Source: Pseudomonas sp. TMP9 | GTDB taxonomy: Bacteria; Pseudomonadota; Gammaproteobacteria; Pseudomonadales; Pseudomonadaceae | Length of the DNA: 64,000 nucleotides | Assembly: GCF_037943105.1 (NCBI RefSeq) | Contig: NZ_CP149803.1 | Span: 2,274,001-2,338,000 of the forward strand | Reading direction: 5' to 3' | Shown: positions 1 through 10,339 of the stretch, piece after piece | Layout of the letters: each line of letters starts with the position of its first letter | How positions within the stretch are numbered: the first letter of the stretch is position 1 | Translations under genes and position numbers: made by a program | The notes under the pieces: model-generated | Told to the model about the DNA's origin: nothing | Seen by the model: only the letters and a program-made list of their open reading frames with translations | The model's database searches: none

Positions 1-1
1 A

Positions 2-1294
2 AAAACCATACAATTCGAAGCGGATAAGACTCTGGATGCCTTCTTCGACCTGTCGCGCGCTCAGTCAGTCGAGCAGGCCTTTGAGGCCACTCGTGAAATC
101 CGCGCCATGCCGTTGAACATCGTATTTGCCGATGCTCAACATATCGGTTGGCAAGTGACTGGGCGCTTCCCTAATCGCCGTGCCGGCTTAGGGCTGATGC
201 CCTCGCCGGGCTGGGACAGCCAGTACGACTGGGACGGTTTCGCGGATCCAATGCTGCACCCCTATGACCAAGACCCTGTACAAGGTTGGCTGGGCACAGC
301 CAATCACCGCACTGTACCGCGCGGGTATGGCATGCAGCTGTCCAACTCCTGGTTTTACCCCGAGCGCGCTGAACGTATTGCCGCACTGGCGGCAACAGGC
401 AAGCATGACAGCCAGAGCATGATTGCCATGCAGTACGACCAGACCTCACCTTTTGTCGCGAAACTGCAAACTATGCTCAGCGCGCCAGGCATGGCCGAAA
501 GCCTAAAAAGCGCTATCGATACGCTGCCGGCAGTTGACCGTGACAACGCGCGCGAAGCCTTGAACAGGCTGATGAAGTTTGACGGCAAGATGGCAGCCAG
601 TTCAGCGGATGCCGCCCTATACAGCGCCTTCCTGTTCCAAAGTGCGCGCGAGACCTTTCTCGACGAGCTGGGTCCCGAAAGCAACCCTGCCTGGAAAGCC
701 TTGGTCGAAGCGGCCAATAGCTCCTATTCAGCTCAGGCTGATCACCTACTCGGCCGAGAAGACAGCCCATTCTGGAATGACCGCCGCACCGCGCAGCAGG
801 AAGATAAACCCGCCATTCTGGCGCGAAGCCTGGCAGGTGCAGTCACTTTGCTTGAAAGCACACTGGGCAGCGAGCGCAGCACTTGGCAGTGGGGCAAACT
901 GCACACCTACAACTGGACCAGTGGCACCAGCCAAATGGCGCAATACATGAGCGCCAGCCAACGCAGTGGCATCAACGCCATCAAAGGCTATCTCGACCGC
1001 GGTCCCTACGTGGCAGGCGGCGATCACAGCACCTTAAACGTAGCGGCTTACAACTGGGGCGAAGACTTCGACACCTGGCTGATCCCCGCCATGCGCATCG
1101 TGGTTGACTTCGGCCGCGAGGAGCCGCTGATCGGCCTAAACAGTTCAGGGCAATCCGGCAACCCCGCCAGCAAACACTATGCCGATGGCATCGATGCTTG
1201 GCTCAAAGGCAGCTACATGAGCTTCCCCTTCAAGTCGCAGAATCTCGATAAGGTGTACGGCACTAAACGGCTCATGCTGATGCCAACAATTTAG
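2..1294 (+). CDS. Penicillin acylase family protein, C-terminal part (5' end outside window)
   Basis: The frame is open from base 2, so the gene starts upstream of the window; the first Met in view (base 107) is internal. About 430 residues remain, the C-terminal half of the beta chain of an N-terminal-nucleophile hydrolase that removes acyl groups from amides. The motif TANHRT fits the conserved Asn region of these enzymes, and the stretch [19 protein letters not shown] is typical of the family. Pseudomonas relatives (PvdQ, QuiP) cleave acyl-homoserine lactones or pyoverdine precursors, and a periplasmic location is usual. The catalytic Ser, the alpha chain and the signal peptide are not in the window, so the substrate cannot be assigned. 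A strong hairpin terminator follows the gene. Confidence 0.85.
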   Translation, partial: KTIQFEADKTLDAFFDLSRAQSVEQAFEATREIRAMPLNIVFADAQHIGWQVTGRFPNRRAGLGLMPSPGWDSQYDWDGFADPMLHPYDQDPVQGWLGTANHRTVPRGYGMQLSNSWFYPERAERIAALAATGKHDSQSMIAMQYDQTSPFVAKLQTMLSAPGMAESLKSAIDTLPAVDRDNAREALNRLMKFDGKMAASSADAALYSAFLFQSARETFLDELGPESNPAWKALVEAANSSYSAQADHLLGREDSPFWNDRRTAQQEDKPAILARSLAGAVTLLESTLGSERSTWQWGKLHTYNWTSGTSQMAQYMSASQRSGINAIKGYLDRGPYVAGGDHSTLNVAAYNWGEDFDTWLIPAMRIVVDFGREEPLIGLNSSGQSGNPASKHYADGIDAWLKGSYMSFPFKSQNLDKVYGTKRLMLMPTI

Positions 1295-1381
1295 AACCCA
1301 TGACCGCTCGTCGCTGGCCACTGAACCATTCGGCTGGCTGCGGCTCAGAGAAGACGGACTTACTCCATAGATCATCACTTT

Positions 1382-1406
1382 AGGGCGCTCATAGCGCCCT
1401 TTCTTT
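1382..1406 (+). terminator. Rho-independent terminator after the acylase gene
   Basis: A perfect 8-bp stem (AGGGCGCT / AGCGCCCT) with a 3-base loop is followed by TTCTTTT. It lies about 90 bases after the acylase stop. Confidence 0.8.
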
Positions 1407-1658
1407 TGCCCGTTTTTTGTGCAAAACCATCCCAAAAGCGATCGTCACGTAAAGCCAATAAAAATTTTCAGATAATTTTTGATCTACGGATTAGCTGACG
1501 ACACATTCGTTAGCGTATCCATACACCTCTAGCGTGCACTTCAGCGACCGTTCGACGTAAGCTTTGCAACTTGTACTGAGGTTTGAAGCCTTGCATACAG
1601 GTTTTTCAGCCGCACGAACGGTACAAGTTATGTGTTCTGCTCCCGTGAGGACTTTAAA
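1407..1658. other. Intergenic leader upstream of nadE
   Basis: The gene-free stretch between the acylase stop and nadE (1295-1658) holds the terminator above and this leader. The leader contains a perfect 9-bp inverted repeat, AACTTGTAC at 1568-1576 and GTACAAGTT at 1621-1629, ending 29 bases before the nadE start. I see no convincing small gene here; a 60-codon minus-strand frame has no supporting ribosome site. Confidence 0.4.
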
Positions 1659-2486
1659 ATGAGTAACCGCCAAGCTGAAATTGCCGCTGCCCTTGAGGTA
1701 GTGCCGGCCTTCGTCAATGAAGCCGATCTAATCGCACAGATCGACAAGCGCAAAGCGTTTATCAAAAACTGCCTAAAGACCTCAGGGTTGAAAGTATTGG
1801 TGCTGGGCATCAGTGGCGGTGTTGACTCACTGACTGCAGGCCGGCTGGCGCAGCTGTCCGTTGAGGAACTTCGCGAAGAAACTGGCGACTCAGCCTACCG
1901 TTTTATCGCTGTTCGTTTGCCCCACGGCACTCAACATGATGAGCACGACGCACAGGCCTCGCTGCAATTTATCCAGGCTGACGAAGCAGACGCGGTGAAT
2001 ATCCAAGACAGCGTGAATGGGCTTGGCCAACAAATCACCCACCTGCAAACACTCAGCGCCGCACGGCGTGACTTTGTGATGGGCAACATCAAGGCGCGTA
2101 TTCGCATGGTCGCCCAGTTCACCATCGCAAACGCCACCAACGGCTTAGTGATCGGCACCGACCATGCTGCTGAAGCTTTAATGGGGTTTTTTACCAAGTT
2201 CGGTGATGGCGCTTGCGACTTGGCCCCGCTGTCCGGGCTGGTCAAAGGGCAGGTACGTGCCATTGCCAATTACCTAGGCGCACCGGAAAACTTGGTATTT
2301 AAAGTACCGACTGCTGACTTAGAAGAGCTGCGCCCCGGTAAACCGGACGAAGAAGCGCATGGCATCAGCTACGACGAAATCGATGCGTTCCTGCATGGCT
2401 TGCCTGTCAGCGAAGAGGCCTATGGAATAATCGTGCGCACTTACGACACCACCCACCATAAACGCGAGCTACCTTTAGCCCCTTAA
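1659..2486 (+). CDS. nadE: NH3-dependent NAD+ synthetase
   Basis: Catalyses the last step of NAD synthesis, amidating nicotinic acid adenine dinucleotide using ATP and ammonia in the cytoplasm. The 275-residue product has the PP-loop SGGVDS at residues 52-57 and the downstream segments expected of the ammonia-dependent class ([19 protein letters not shown]). No glutaminase domain is fused, so it is the short form. I chose the ATG at 1659 because TGAGGA lies just upstream; an in-frame ATG nine codons earlier has no such site. The partner pncB, often next to nadE in Pseudomonas, is not adjacent here. Confidence 0.95.
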   Translation: MSNRQAEIAAALEVVPAFVNEADLIAQIDKRKAFIKNCLKTSGLKVLVLGISGGVDSLTAGRLAQLSVEELREETGDSAYRFIAVRLPHGTQHDEHDAQASLQFIQADEADAVNIQDSVNGLGQQITHLQTLSAARRDFVMGNIKARIRMVAQFTIANATNGLVIGTDHAAEALMGFFTKFGDGACDLAPLSGLVKGQVRAIANYLGAPENLVFKVPTADLEELRPGKPDEEAHGISYDEIDAFLHGLPVSEEAYGIIVRTYDTTHHKRELPLAP

Positions 2487-2494
2487 ATGAGCAT

Positions 2495-2521
2495 AAAAAA
2501 GCCGGGCAACGCCCGGCTTGA
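2495..2521 (-). terminator. Terminator between nadE and dcd (T-run on minus strand)
   Basis: Perfect stem AAGCCGGGC / GCCCGGCTT with loop AAC. The A-run precedes it on the plus strand, so the U-tract forms on the minus transcript. It therefore best serves dcd, and may also slow nadE transcription. Confidence 0.75.
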
Positions 2522-2535
2522 TGTTTAAGCTGCAA

Positions 2536-3102
2536 TTAGGCGCGCGGCAACGTAACGCCAAGCTGCCCTTGATACTTGCCACCACGGTCCTTGTAAGAAA
2601 CTTCACAGGGTTCATCAGACTGAAAAAACAGCATCTGCGCGACACCCTCATTGGCATAAATTTTTGCTGGCAGGGTGGTGGTGTTAGAAAACTCCAAAGT
2701 CACATGGCCTTCCCACTCAGGCTCAAGTGGAGTGACGTTGACGATGATGCCGCAACGCGCATAGGTGCTTTTGCCTAAACAGATGGTCAGCACATCACGG
2801 GGAATCCTGAAAAACTCCACGGTGCGAGCCAAGGCGAAGGAGTTTGGCGGAATAATGCACACGTCACTCTTCACATCGACAAAGCTTTTTTCATCGAAAT
2901 TCTTCGGATCGACTGTCGCCGAGTTGATATTGGTAAACACCTTGAATTCATCAGCACAGCGCACGTCGTAGCCATAGCTGGAAACCCCGTAAGAGATAAG
3001 CTTCTCAGCACCGTCGTTACGCACCTGCCGCTCGACGAAGGGCTCGATCATGCCGTGCTCTTGAGCCATGCGGCGAATCCACTTATCCGATTTGATGCTC
3101 AT
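2536..3102 (-). CDS. dcd: dCTP deaminase
   Basis: Converts dCTP to dUTP, the first step of the main bacterial route to dUMP for thymidylate synthesis; the family acts as a cytoplasmic trimer. The product has 188 residues, the family's usual length, counted from [19 protein letters not shown]. The active-site segment [15 protein letters not shown] is present, with the likely catalytic Glu at about residue 137, together with KSTYARCG. The open frame continues about 108 codons upstream without family similarity, so the ATG at 3102 is the start. dcd-apbC-metG is a Pseudomonas neighbourhood. Confidence 0.96.
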   Translation of the reverse strand: MSIKSDKWIRRMAQEHGMIEPFVERQVRNDGAEKLISYGVSSYGYDVRCADEFKVFTNINSATVDPKNFDEKSFVDVKSDVCIIPPNSFALARTVEFFRIPRDVLTICLGKSTYARCGIIVNVTPLEPEWEGHVTLEFSNTTTLPAKIYANEGVAQMLFFQSDEPCEVSYKDRGGKYQGQLGVTLPRA

Positions 3103-3424
3103 GGCGGCTGTCCTGCTGTAGGCGGAGGATGAAAGTGCATGCATCTTACCGGGCTGGGCGACTGGGTTCAAAGGCTCTAAAAATATCCAGCTCGCAAACT
3201 GGCAACAATTCAGCGCGTCGCTTAATAACAGAAAGATGCACAGAGTATTCGCGCTTAGCGCTAAAAGCGGGTAATGTGTGCCTACTGTGCTGCATGTGTC
3301 ACCGCGAATCGCTACTTGATGCCTAGATTTCGATCCAAACATCGTCCGACTCCTAGTACTCGTTGCACTCAGTCCCGGCCTGGGCTTTTCCAGGGCTGTT
3401 AATAAAATTGTTAGGAGACATAAC
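3103..3424. other. Divergent intergenic region dcd / cold-shock gene
   Basis: About 320 bases with no supportable gene. It must hold the dcd promoter (minus) and the promoter plus 5' leader of the cold-shock gene (plus). A GC-rich inverted repeat (CCTGG...CCAGG) lies at roughly 3380-3400, just before the ribosome site. Cold-shock genes often have long structured leaders, but I cannot show that this one is thermosensitive. Confidence 0.4.
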
Positions 3425-3634
3425 ATGTCGAATCGTCAAAATGGCACCGTCAAGTGGTTTAACGATGAGAAAGGCTACGGCTTTATCACTCCACAGTCCG
3501 GTGACGACCTGTTCGTACACTTCAAAGCAATCCAGAGCGATGGCTTCAAGAGCCTGAAAGAAGGCCAAGCTGTGACCTTCGTGGCCACTCGTGGTCAGAA
3601 AGGCATGCAGGCTGAGGAAGTTCAGGTTGCATAA
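3425..3634 (+). CDS. Cold-shock domain protein (CspA family)
   Basis: A 69-residue single-domain OB-fold protein that binds single-stranded RNA and DNA and melts RNA structure. RNP1 (KGYGFITP) and RNP2 (DLFVHF) are both intact, and the start [14 protein letters not shown] is canonical. TTAGGAGACATAAC precedes the ATG, a strong ribosome site. A strong terminator follows, so it is probably monocistronic. Whether it is cold-induced or constitutive cannot be told from sequence; Pseudomonas carries several paralogues, so I give no specific symbol. Confidence 0.95.
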   Translation: MSNRQNGTVKWFNDEKGYGFITPQSGDDLFVHFKAIQSDGFKSLKEGQAVTFVATRGQKGMQAEEVQVA

Positions 3635-3655
3635 CCTGTCCTAACCCCGCTTGAT

Positions 3656-3687
3656 AAAAAGCCCTGCCTCGTGCGGGGCTTTTTTAT
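3656..3687. terminator. Bidirectional terminator, cold-shock gene / apbC
   Basis: AAAAAGCCCTGC-CTCGT-GCGGGGCTTTTTT, with one G-U pair in the stem. Runs of A before and T after allow it to work for the plus-strand cold-shock gene and for apbC arriving on the minus strand. Confidence 0.85.
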
Positions 3688-3745
3688 GGCCGTTAACTTT
3701 CCAAATCGAGCCTTGCCACGCGCAACGTGCGCGTGGCAACAGGGC

Positions 3746-4837
3746 TTAATCTTCACTCACCATGATACTCGGCATCACTTGCTGCGCACCGCCATGGGCA
3801 ATGCGTGCGCCAACGTTGCGGGCAATTTCCTGATAGATCATGGCGATCTGGCTTTGCGGATCGGCCACTGTGGTGGGCTTGCCGCCATCAGACTGCATGC
3901 GAATAGCCATCGACAATGGTAATGAAGCCAGTAAATCAACGCCAAATTGCGCCGCAAGCTTTTCGCCGCCCCCTTCACCAAAAAGATGCTCGGCATGGCC
4001 ACAATTCGAGCAAATGTGTACCGCCATATTTTCCACCACACCCAGCACGGGGATATTCACTTTGCGGAACATCTCCACACCTTTCTTGGCATCTAATAGA
4101 GCCAAGTCTTGTGGTGTGGTAACGATCACCGCGCCAGCTACGGGCACCTTCTGCGCGAGGGTCAGCTGGATGTCTCCAGTGCCGGGCGGCATGTCGACCA
4201 CCAAATAATCCAGATCACCCCAGGCGGTCTGCGTGACCAACTGCAACAGAGCCCCTGAGACCATCGGCCCGCGCCACACCACCGGGGTATTTTCGTCGGT
4301 AAGAAAGGCCATGGACATCACTTCCACACCGTGGGCTTTAAGCGGCACAAACCATTTTTGATCTTTAATCTGTGGCCGCGTGCCTTCGGGAATGCCGAAC
4401 ATAATGCCCTGGCTGGGGCCGTAGATATCCGCATCAAGAATGCCGACCTTGGCCCCTTCGCGCGCCAGCGCCAGTGCCAAATTGGCCGCCGTCGTCGATT
4501 TGCCCACCCCACCCTTACCCGACGCAACGGCAATCACATTCTTTACATTGGCCAGCGCAGCAACTTGATCCTGAGCTTTATGCGCCTCAATTACGCAGTC
4601 GACCTGCACGTGAGCGTGCTCGACGCCATCGAGGCTCTCAAGAGCCATTTGCAGCATCTGCGCCCAGCCGCTTTTGAACAGCCCAGCGGCATAGCCCAAC
4701 TGCAGGCGCACCCTGACTTCGCCACCGCGGATATCCACCTCACGCACGCAACCGGCGCTGACCGGATCCTGATTCAAATGGGGATCGGTGTATTGGGATA
4801 ACACGGCCTCGACCGCTGCGCGGGTAATGACACTCAT
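3746..4837 (-). CDS. apbC: Iron-sulfur cluster carrier protein, Mrp/ApbC family P-loop ATPase
   Basis: A cytoplasmic ATPase that carries [4Fe-4S] clusters to apo-proteins. The 363-residue product has an N-terminal MIP18-like domain (about 1-90), a deviant Walker A motif at about 106-115 ([10 protein letters not shown]), and a CxxC pair in [19 protein letters not shown] that in the family holds the bridging cluster. The start [13 protein letters not shown] was chosen because the 41 in-frame residues upstream lack family similarity. It is divergent from metG across about 200 bases, the usual Pseudomonas arrangement. Confidence 0.93.
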   Translation of the reverse strand: MSVITRAAVEAVLSQYTDPHLNQDPVSAGCVREVDIRGGEVRVRLQLGYAAGLFKSGWAQMLQMALESLDGVEHAHVQVDCVIEAHKAQDQVAALANVKNVIAVASGKGGVGKSTTAANLALALAREGAKVGILDADIYGPSQGIMFGIPEGTRPQIKDQKWFVPLKAHGVEVMSMAFLTDENTPVVWRGPMVSGALLQLVTQTAWGDLDYLVVDMPPGTGDIQLTLAQKVPVAGAVIVTTPQDLALLDAKKGVEMFRKVNIPVLGVVENMAVHICSNCGHAEHLFGEGGGEKLAAQFGVDLLASLPLSMAIRMQSDGGKPTTVADPQSQIAMIYQEIARNVGARIAHGGAQQVMPSIMVSED

Positions 4838-5039
4838 GAAAGACTCCGAAAGACTGAGTAAAACAGGTGGGTATATTACCCCAGGCCAAGCAGCTAGACG
4901 TGCACCTGCGCGCAAACGAGCCCGCAACGCAGTATCCATAATGCGCATAGCGCCTGGCATTGCCTGCGCGAGGGTGAAAAATATCCTCTGCCGCTATATA
5001 GTTATCGGCTTCTCTGAGTTACCAGTGCAGCCAATCCCC

Positions 5040-7106
5040 ATGAGCCAAGCCCGCAATATTCTTGTTACCAGCGCCCTACCCTATGCCAACGGCTCGATCC
5101 ACCTTGGCCATATGCTCGAATACGTCCAGACCGACATGTGGGTGCGCTACCAGAAATTGCGCGGCAACCAGGCTATCTATGTGTGTGCCGACGACGCTCA
5201 TGGCTCAGCGATCATGCTGCGTGCCGAGAAAGAAGGCATCACGCCAGAACAGCTAATCGCCAATGTGCAGGCTGAGCACACCGCGGATTTCGCCGATTTC
5301 GGGGTGAATTTCGATAACTATCACTCCACTCATTCGGATGAAAACCGCGAACTGTCCGCATCTATTTACTTGGCCCTGCGCGATAAAGGCCATATCGCTA
5401 CGCGCTCGGTGACGCAGTACTTCGACCCTGAAAAAGGTATGTTTCTCGCCGACCGCTTTATCAAAGGCACATGCCCCAAGTGCGCAGCAGAAGACCAATA
5501 TGGCGATAACTGCGAGAAATGCGGCGCCACCTATGAGCCCACCGAGCTGAAAAATCCGCGCTCAGCCATCTCCGGTGCTGTACCCGTGTTGCGCGATTCC
5601 AAGCACTTCTTTTTTAAGCTGCCTGATTTTGAGGCCATGCTGAAAAGCTGGACCCGCAGCGGCGCATTGCAAGACGCTGTCGCCAATAAGATTGCTGAAT
5701 GGCTGGATTCCGGCTTGCAGGAGTGGGACATCAGCCGCGATGCACCCTACTTCGGCTTTGAAATCCCCGACGAGCCTGGAAAATATTTCTACGTCTGGCT
5801 GGATGCGCCTATCGGCTATATGGCTAGCTTTAAAAACCTGTGCGGCAAACGCCCGGAACTGGATTTTCATGCCTTCTGGGGCAAAGATTCGACTGCCGAG
5901 CTGTACCACTTTATCGGCAAAGATATCGTCAACTTTCACACCCTGTTCTGGCCAGCCATGCTCGAAGGCGCCGGCTACCGCAAGCCAACCGCAGTCGCCG
6001 TACACGGCTACCTGACGGTCAATGGGCAGAAAATGTCGAAGTCGCGCGGCACCTTTATCAAGGCGCGCACCTACCTGGACTACCTCAATCCGGAATACCT
6101 GCGTTACTACTACGCCGCCAAGCTGGGCCGTGGCGTCGATGACCTTGACCTGAACCTTGAAGACTTTATCCAAAAGGTCAACTCCGATCTGGTTGGAAAA
6201 GTGGTGAATATCGCCAGCCGCTGCGCTGGTTTTATCCACAAAGGCAATAATGGCCTGCTTTTGGCGGGCAACATTGCCCCCGAGCTAACTGATGCCTTTG
6301 GTGCGGCCACACCCTCTATTGCTGAAGCCTACGAGGCCCGAGATTTTGCCCGCGCCATGCGCGAAATCATGGCATTGGCAGACCGTGCTAATGCGTGGAT
6401 CGCCGACAAGGCGCCTTGGTCGCTTAATAAGCAAGAAGGTAAGGAAGCTGAGGTGCAGGCCATCTGCGCACTGGGCATCAACCTGTTCCGGCAGCTGGTG
6501 ATTTTCCTAAAGCCGGTGTTGCCACAACTGGCCAAAGACGCCGAAGCCTTCCTCAATGTCGCTCCATTGACTTGGGACGACCATAAGTACCTGTTGGCCG
6601 ACCATCAACTTAACCCCTTCAATGCCCTACTCACTCGTATTGAGCCGGCGAAAGTCGAGGCCATGGTTGCCGCGTCCAAAGAAGACCTAACCGCGTCAGA
6701 CCAAGCCGTTGCAACATCCGCAGCAACAGCTGAAGCAGTTGCAGGTAACGGCGAGTTGACTAAAGACCCGTTGGCCGCTGAGATCGCCTTTGATGCATTC
6801 GCCGCTGTAGACCTGCGGATCGCACTGATTGAAAAGTGCGAGCTTGTTGAAGGTGCCGACAAATTGCTGCGCCTGACCCTGGATATCGGCGATGCCAAAC
6901 GTAACGTGTTCAGCGGCATTAAGAGCGCCTACCCGGACCCGAGCAAACTTGAGGGCCGTATGACCCTGTACGTGGCCAACCTGGCTGCACGCAAGATGAA
7001 GTTCGGCGTTTCGGAAGGTATGGTGCTGGCAGCCGGTCCTGGCGGTGAAGAGATCTACCTGCTCAGTCCCGACAGCGGCGCTAAACCGGGGCAGCGGGTT
7101 AAGTAA
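5040..7106 (+). CDS. metG: Methionyl-tRNA synthetase
   Basis: Charges tRNA-Met. The product of 688 residues starts [19 protein letters not shown]; the open frame runs 84 codons further upstream into apbC regulatory DNA, without family similarity. The HIGH motif is HLGH (21-24) and the KMSKS loop is intact at 331-335. A zinc knuckle of four Cys is present ([18 protein letters not shown]). The last ~110 residues form the tRNA-binding OB domain that makes the long-form enzyme a dimer ([20 protein letters not shown]). A linker rich in Ala and Thr separates it from the body. Confidence 0.97.
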   Translation: MSQARNILVTSALPYANGSIHLGHMLEYVQTDMWVRYQKLRGNQAIYVCADDAHGSAIMLRAEKEGITPEQLIANVQAEHTADFADFGVNFDNYHSTHSDENRELSASIYLALRDKGHIATRSVTQYFDPEKGMFLADRFIKGTCPKCAAEDQYGDNCEKCGATYEPTELKNPRSAISGAVPVLRDSKHFFFKLPDFEAMLKSWTRSGALQDAVANKIAEWLDSGLQEWDISRDAPYFGFEIPDEPGKYFYVWLDAPIGYMASFKNLCGKRPELDFHAFWGKDSTAELYHFIGKDIVNFHTLFWPAMLEGAGYRKPTAVAVHGYLTVNGQKMSKSRGTFIKARTYLDYLNPEYLRYYYAAKLGRGVDDLDLNLEDFIQKVNSDLVGKVVNIASRCAGFIHKGNNGLLLAGNIAPELTDAFGAATPSIAEAYEARDFARAMREIMALADRANAWIADKAPWSLNKQEGKEAEVQAICALGINLFRQLVIFLKPVLPQLAKDAEAFLNVAPLTWDDHKYLLADHQLNPFNALLTRIEPAKVEAMVAASKEDLTASDQAVATSAATAEAVAGNGELTKDPLAAEIAFDAFAAVDLRIALIEKCELVEGADKLLRLTLDIGDAKRNVFSGIKSAYPDPSKLEGRMTLYVANLAARKMKFGVSEGMVLAAGPGGEEIYLLSPDSGAKPGQRVK

Positions 7107-7256
7107 ATTAAGCGGATTCACTGGCCCCTCTAAAAAATTGAATAAAAAGTGAGGGCCTGAATGCGAATAGTTCGGCCAGCGACTGGTTAGCGTTGATTAC
7201 TCAAAAAAAAACACATATCCAAGCCTAATTCAAAGCCATTACTGAGTTCTCCAGCA

Positions 7257-8060
7257 ATGAATCACACGAATTTATCCTCTGCGCAAACCCCTGTTCTAAG
7301 TATTGCACTGGTCAATTACAAGACTCAAGAAATGACCAAGATATGCTTAGACTTACTGCGCCAGCACTTGGGCAACAGCAATGTTCCGGTATGGGTAGTT
7401 GATAATTACTCCGCTGATGAAAGTACCGAGTACTTGAGACAATTGGACTGGATAAACCTGATAGAAAGAACCGCCGTGGCACCTGAAGTCGGTCATATCG
7501 CACACGGCAGAGCGCTTGATATGATCCTTGACCGTATTAATACAAAATATTTACTACTACTGCATACTGACACGTTTATCTTTGACAAAAACGTATTTTC
7601 TATGCTGCTCAGCAAATGCCAAGATGAAGCAATTGTTGCAGCGGTTGGTTGCGTTGAACAAATAGATCGCGGCTATCTACGCAGCGCATGGCGCTTAAGC
7701 TCTCGGTTTTGCAAGCATCACTTCAGGCGGTTAAAATTAGCCTGGGGATTAGCCTCTAAACAACCAAAACCCTATCGCGAGATTTACTTGAAAAGTTTCT
7801 GCACGCTGTGGAATGCTAAACTCATGAAACAACATGACCTGCATTTCTTGATGGATGAGCGCGTGCCCGGTTATGAGCTACAAGATAGAATGGTTGCGCT
7901 GGGATATACCATTAAATTCTTATGGCCTCGCAAGATCTTTGCCTACCTAGATCACATCCAGTCTGGAACAGTTTCAGCGGCGGGGGGCTATGGCGCAAAC
8001 CATAGGAGAACGAAGATGTATGAAAAAATCCTCGAGCGCCTTAACAAAAATAATAAATAG
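7257..8060 (+). CDS. GT2-family glycosyltransferase
   Basis: A 267-residue single-domain protein with a GT-A fold start (LSIALVNYKTQEMTKICLDLL), the VDNYSADES nucleotide-binding turn, and LLLLHTDTFIF, which fits the metal-binding DxD region of family-2 transferases. No membrane segment is evident, so it is probably cytosolic or peripheral. Acceptor and donor sugars cannot be inferred. It is followed 64 bases later by an oxygenase gene; both are visibly AT-richer than neighbouring core genes and use more A/T-ending codons, suggesting acquisition as a pair. The start ATG at 7257 has only a weak GAG ribosome site. Confidence 0.8.
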   Translation: MNHTNLSSAQTPVLSIALVNYKTQEMTKICLDLLRQHLGNSNVPVWVVDNYSADESTEYLRQLDWINLIERTAVAPEVGHIAHGRALDMILDRINTKYLLLLHTDTFIFDKNVFSMLLSKCQDEAIVAAVGCVEQIDRGYLRSAWRLSSRFCKHHFRRLKLAWGLASKQPKPYREIYLKSFCTLWNAKLMKQHDLHFLMDERVPGYELQDRMVALGYTIKFLWPRKIFAYLDHIQSGTVSAAGGYGANHRRTKMYEKILERLNKNNK

Positions 8061-8124
8061 CAGATCACGACTATTTATTTAACTTGCCGACAGCCGCAGC
8101 CCTTTATTATCTTCTGGAGCGCTA

Positions 8125-8928
8125 ATGAACTCATCAATCAAAACTTTACCCATCAGCCTCGATAATCAACTTGATTTTAATACAGAAGATGCCTGTGCAT
8201 TTGGCCTATCACTTAACTCTACTTACACTCAGGCGCAGCCATTCCCTCATATCGTGATTGATAATTTTTTACCAGAAGACTTAATAGATTGTATTCATTC
8301 TAACTTCCCACTTGAGCAAGCAAACACCGACATGCTTTATGAGCGCGGCTATAAAGGTCAGCACAAGCGGCAGATCAACCCCAACCAATGCTCACCCCAG
8401 CTAAAAAATATATTTGCCGCCTTCAACTCAGCGGGCATGTTGCAATTTATCGAAAAACTCACTGGTATCGATGGTTTGATACCAGACCCTTACTTTATTG
8501 GCGGCGGCTTGCACGAGACTAAGACCGGCGGCTTCCTAGGCGTACACTCAGATTTCAGAATTAATAAAAAACTGAATATAGAACGCCGAATAAATGTCAT
8601 TATTTACCTTAACAAAGACTGGCAGGAAGAATACGGTGGCAACTTAGAGTTGTGGGACAAGCAGATGAAAACATGCCTTAAGCGGGCACTTCCGATTTAT
8701 AATCGTTGCGTAATTTTCAACACGGATAAGGACAGTAACCATGGCCACCCAGAACCCCTAACAAGCCCAGAACATATTACCCGGAAATCAATTGCACTTT
8801 ATTATTACACCTCACCCAACAACCTCACTGAGGTTAAACAACGTAATAAAACCCATTACAAACCACGCCCTAAAGATCGCTTTAGCCTTAAATATTACAT
8901 AAATAAACTTATGAAAAATAAGAATTAA
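8125..8928 (+). CDS. 2-oxoglutarate/Fe(II)-dependent oxygenase (prolyl-hydroxylase-like)
   Basis: A 267-residue protein with the double-stranded beta-helix iron triad: His141-x-Asp143 (GVHSDFR), a distal His in NHGHPEP (206 or 208), and Arg220 placed to bind the 2-oxoglutarate carboxylate. YGGNLELWD is typical of the 2OG-FeII_Oxy_3 group, which hydroxylates proteins or small molecules. The ribosome site CTGGAGCGCTA precedes the ATG. Codon use is AT-rich: I counted 21 of 60 and 25 of 60 G+C in two sampled lines (8161 and 8821), against 39 of 60 in a line of rsxD. The pairing with a glycosyltransferase suggests modification of a glycan, peptide or lipid, but the substrate is unknown. Confidence 0.82.
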   Translation: MNSSIKTLPISLDNQLDFNTEDACAFGLSLNSTYTQAQPFPHIVIDNFLPEDLIDCIHSNFPLEQANTDMLYERGYKGQHKRQINPNQCSPQLKNIFAAFNSAGMLQFIEKLTGIDGLIPDPYFIGGGLHETKTGGFLGVHSDFRINKKLNIERRINVIIYLNKDWQEEYGGNLELWDKQMKTCLKRALPIYNRCVIFNTDKDSNHGHPEPLTSPEHITRKSIALYYYTSPNNLTEVKQRNKTHYKPRPKDRFSLKYYINKLMKNKN

Positions 8929-9182
8929 CAAATTACTCTCACACCGTGCCACTGATAGGCAACTCTTGCGTTAGCAACTGTGAGCGTTGATTTATACAAG
9001 CACAGCTGCTGAGTGATGATTACTGTAAGCGCTCCATGATGTGGGAGCTGCGCATCTAAGGTTAGCGAAAATGCCTAGGGCAGCACCTTCATAAAAGCTA
9101 TCGTGCTTGTCTGCATAGGCCCAGTTCCCGATAATAGCTGCACTGTTTCTTCAGCCTGCGCGGCTCACCAACGGAACCTGCA
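8929..9182. other. Intergenic region upstream of the rsx operon
   Basis: About 250 bases marking the junction between AT-rich cassette and GC-rich core. It must carry the rsxA promoter. No clear small gene, repeat or operator was recognised. Confidence 0.35.
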
Positions 9183-9767
9183 ATGACCGAACTCGCCTTG
9201 ATCATGGTCAGCGCCATCCTGGTTAACAACTTCGTGTTGGTCCAGTTTCTTGGTTTGTGCCCGTTTATGGGTGTTTCCAAGAAAATTGAGACGGCGATTG
9301 GCTTGTCGCTGGCCACCACCTTCGTCCTGACCTTGGCCGCCATGTGCAGCTACTTGGTGCAGCATTACGTGCTCAAACCGCTGGACATCGAATACCTGCG
9401 CACCATCAGCTTTATTCTGGTGATTGCTGTGGTGGTGCAGTTCACCGAGATGGTGGTGAATAAAACCAGTCCACTGCTGTACCGCGTGCTGGGTATCTTC
9501 CTGCCGCTGATCACCACCAATTGTATTGTCCTAGGCGTGGCCCTGCTCAACGCCAACAAGGCCGAATTCACCTTTATCACCGCCACCGCTAATGGCTTTG
9601 CTGCCGGTCTCGGTTTCTCCCTGGTGTTAGTGCTGTTCGCCGCCATGCGTGAACGTATTGCGATTGCTGACGTGCCGAAATCTTTTCAGGGCGCGGCCAT
9701 CGGCATGATCACTGCGGGGCTAATGTCCCTAGCATTTATGGGCTTTACCGGGCTGATCAAGCTATGA
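9183..9767 (+). CDS. rsxA: Electron transport complex subunit RsxA/RnfA
   Basis: A 194-residue integral membrane subunit, six helices expected, of the Rsx/Rnf complex that couples ion movement to ferredoxin/NADH electron flow. In enterobacteria this complex keeps SoxR reduced. Typical segments are [18 protein letters not shown] and [20 protein letters not shown]; the conserved Cys lie in membrane positions that in the family hold an intramembrane Fe-S centre with RsxE, its paralogue. First gene of rsxABCDGE-nth; its stop overlaps rsxB by 4 bases. Confidence 0.96.
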   Translation: MTELALIMVSAILVNNFVLVQFLGLCPFMGVSKKIETAIGLSLATTFVLTLAAMCSYLVQHYVLKPLDIEYLRTISFILVIAVVVQFTEMVVNKTSPLLYRVLGIFLPLITTNCIVLGVALLNANKAEFTFITATANGFAAGLGFSLVLVLFAAMRERIAIADVPKSFQGAAIGMITAGLMSLAFMGFTGLIKL

Positions 9768-10339
9768 ACGTGGTGTTGATCGCCGTTCTGGCGCTGCTCG
9801 CTTTGTGCCTCGTGGCGGGTGCCATCCTGGGTTTCGCCGCTGTGCGCTTCAAGGTTGAAGGCAACCCGATTGCCGAACAGATCAACGCTTTGCTGCCGCA
9901 AACTCAGTGTGGTCAATGCGGCTATCCCGGTTGTAAGCCTTATGCCGAGGCGATTGCCGGCGGCGACAAGATCAATAAATGCCCACCCGGTGGCGAGGCG
10001 ACTATTCAGGCCTTGGCCGACTTGCTCGACGTTGAGGTCGAACCGCTGGACGCTGTAGAGGGCGAAAAGCCGCAAATGGTCGCCTACATCCGCGAAGCCG
10101 AATGCATCGGCTGCACCAAGTGCATCCAGGCTTGCCCGGTCGATGCCATCCTCGGCGCGGCTAAACAAATGCACACCGTCATTGTCAGCGAATGCACCGG
10201 CTGCGACCTGTGCGTCGAACCCTGCCCGGTGGATTGCATCGACATGATCGAAGTGGGTAGCACGGTGCAGAGCTGGAAATGGGAAAAGCCGCTGGCCCTA
10301 GGGCAATTAATTGTCAGCGACCGGGAGCACGCGGCATGA
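9764..10339 (+). CDS. rsxB: Electron transport complex ferredoxin subunit RsxB/RnfB
   Basis: A 191-residue iron-sulfur subunit that passes electrons into the complex. It has one N-terminal membrane helix (about 5-27), then a cluster-binding motif with closely spaced Cys ([10 protein letters not shown]), then two 4Fe-4S ferredoxin repeats ([14 protein letters not shown] and [14 protein letters not shown]). Overlaps both neighbours by 4 bases, indicating translational coupling. Confidence 0.96.
   Translation: MNVVLIAVLALLALCLVAGAILGFAAVRFKVEGNPIAEQINALLPQTQCGQCGYPGCKPYAEAIAGGDKINKCPPGGEATIQALADLLDVEVEPLDAVEGEKPQMVAYIREAECIGCTKCIQACPVDAILGAAKQMHTVIVSECTGCDLCVEPCPVDCIDMIEVGSTVQSWKWEKPLALGQLIVSDREHAA

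Noticed and set aside
5562-6239. 225-codon minus-strand frame
   Set aside because: Antisense to metG, which is intact.
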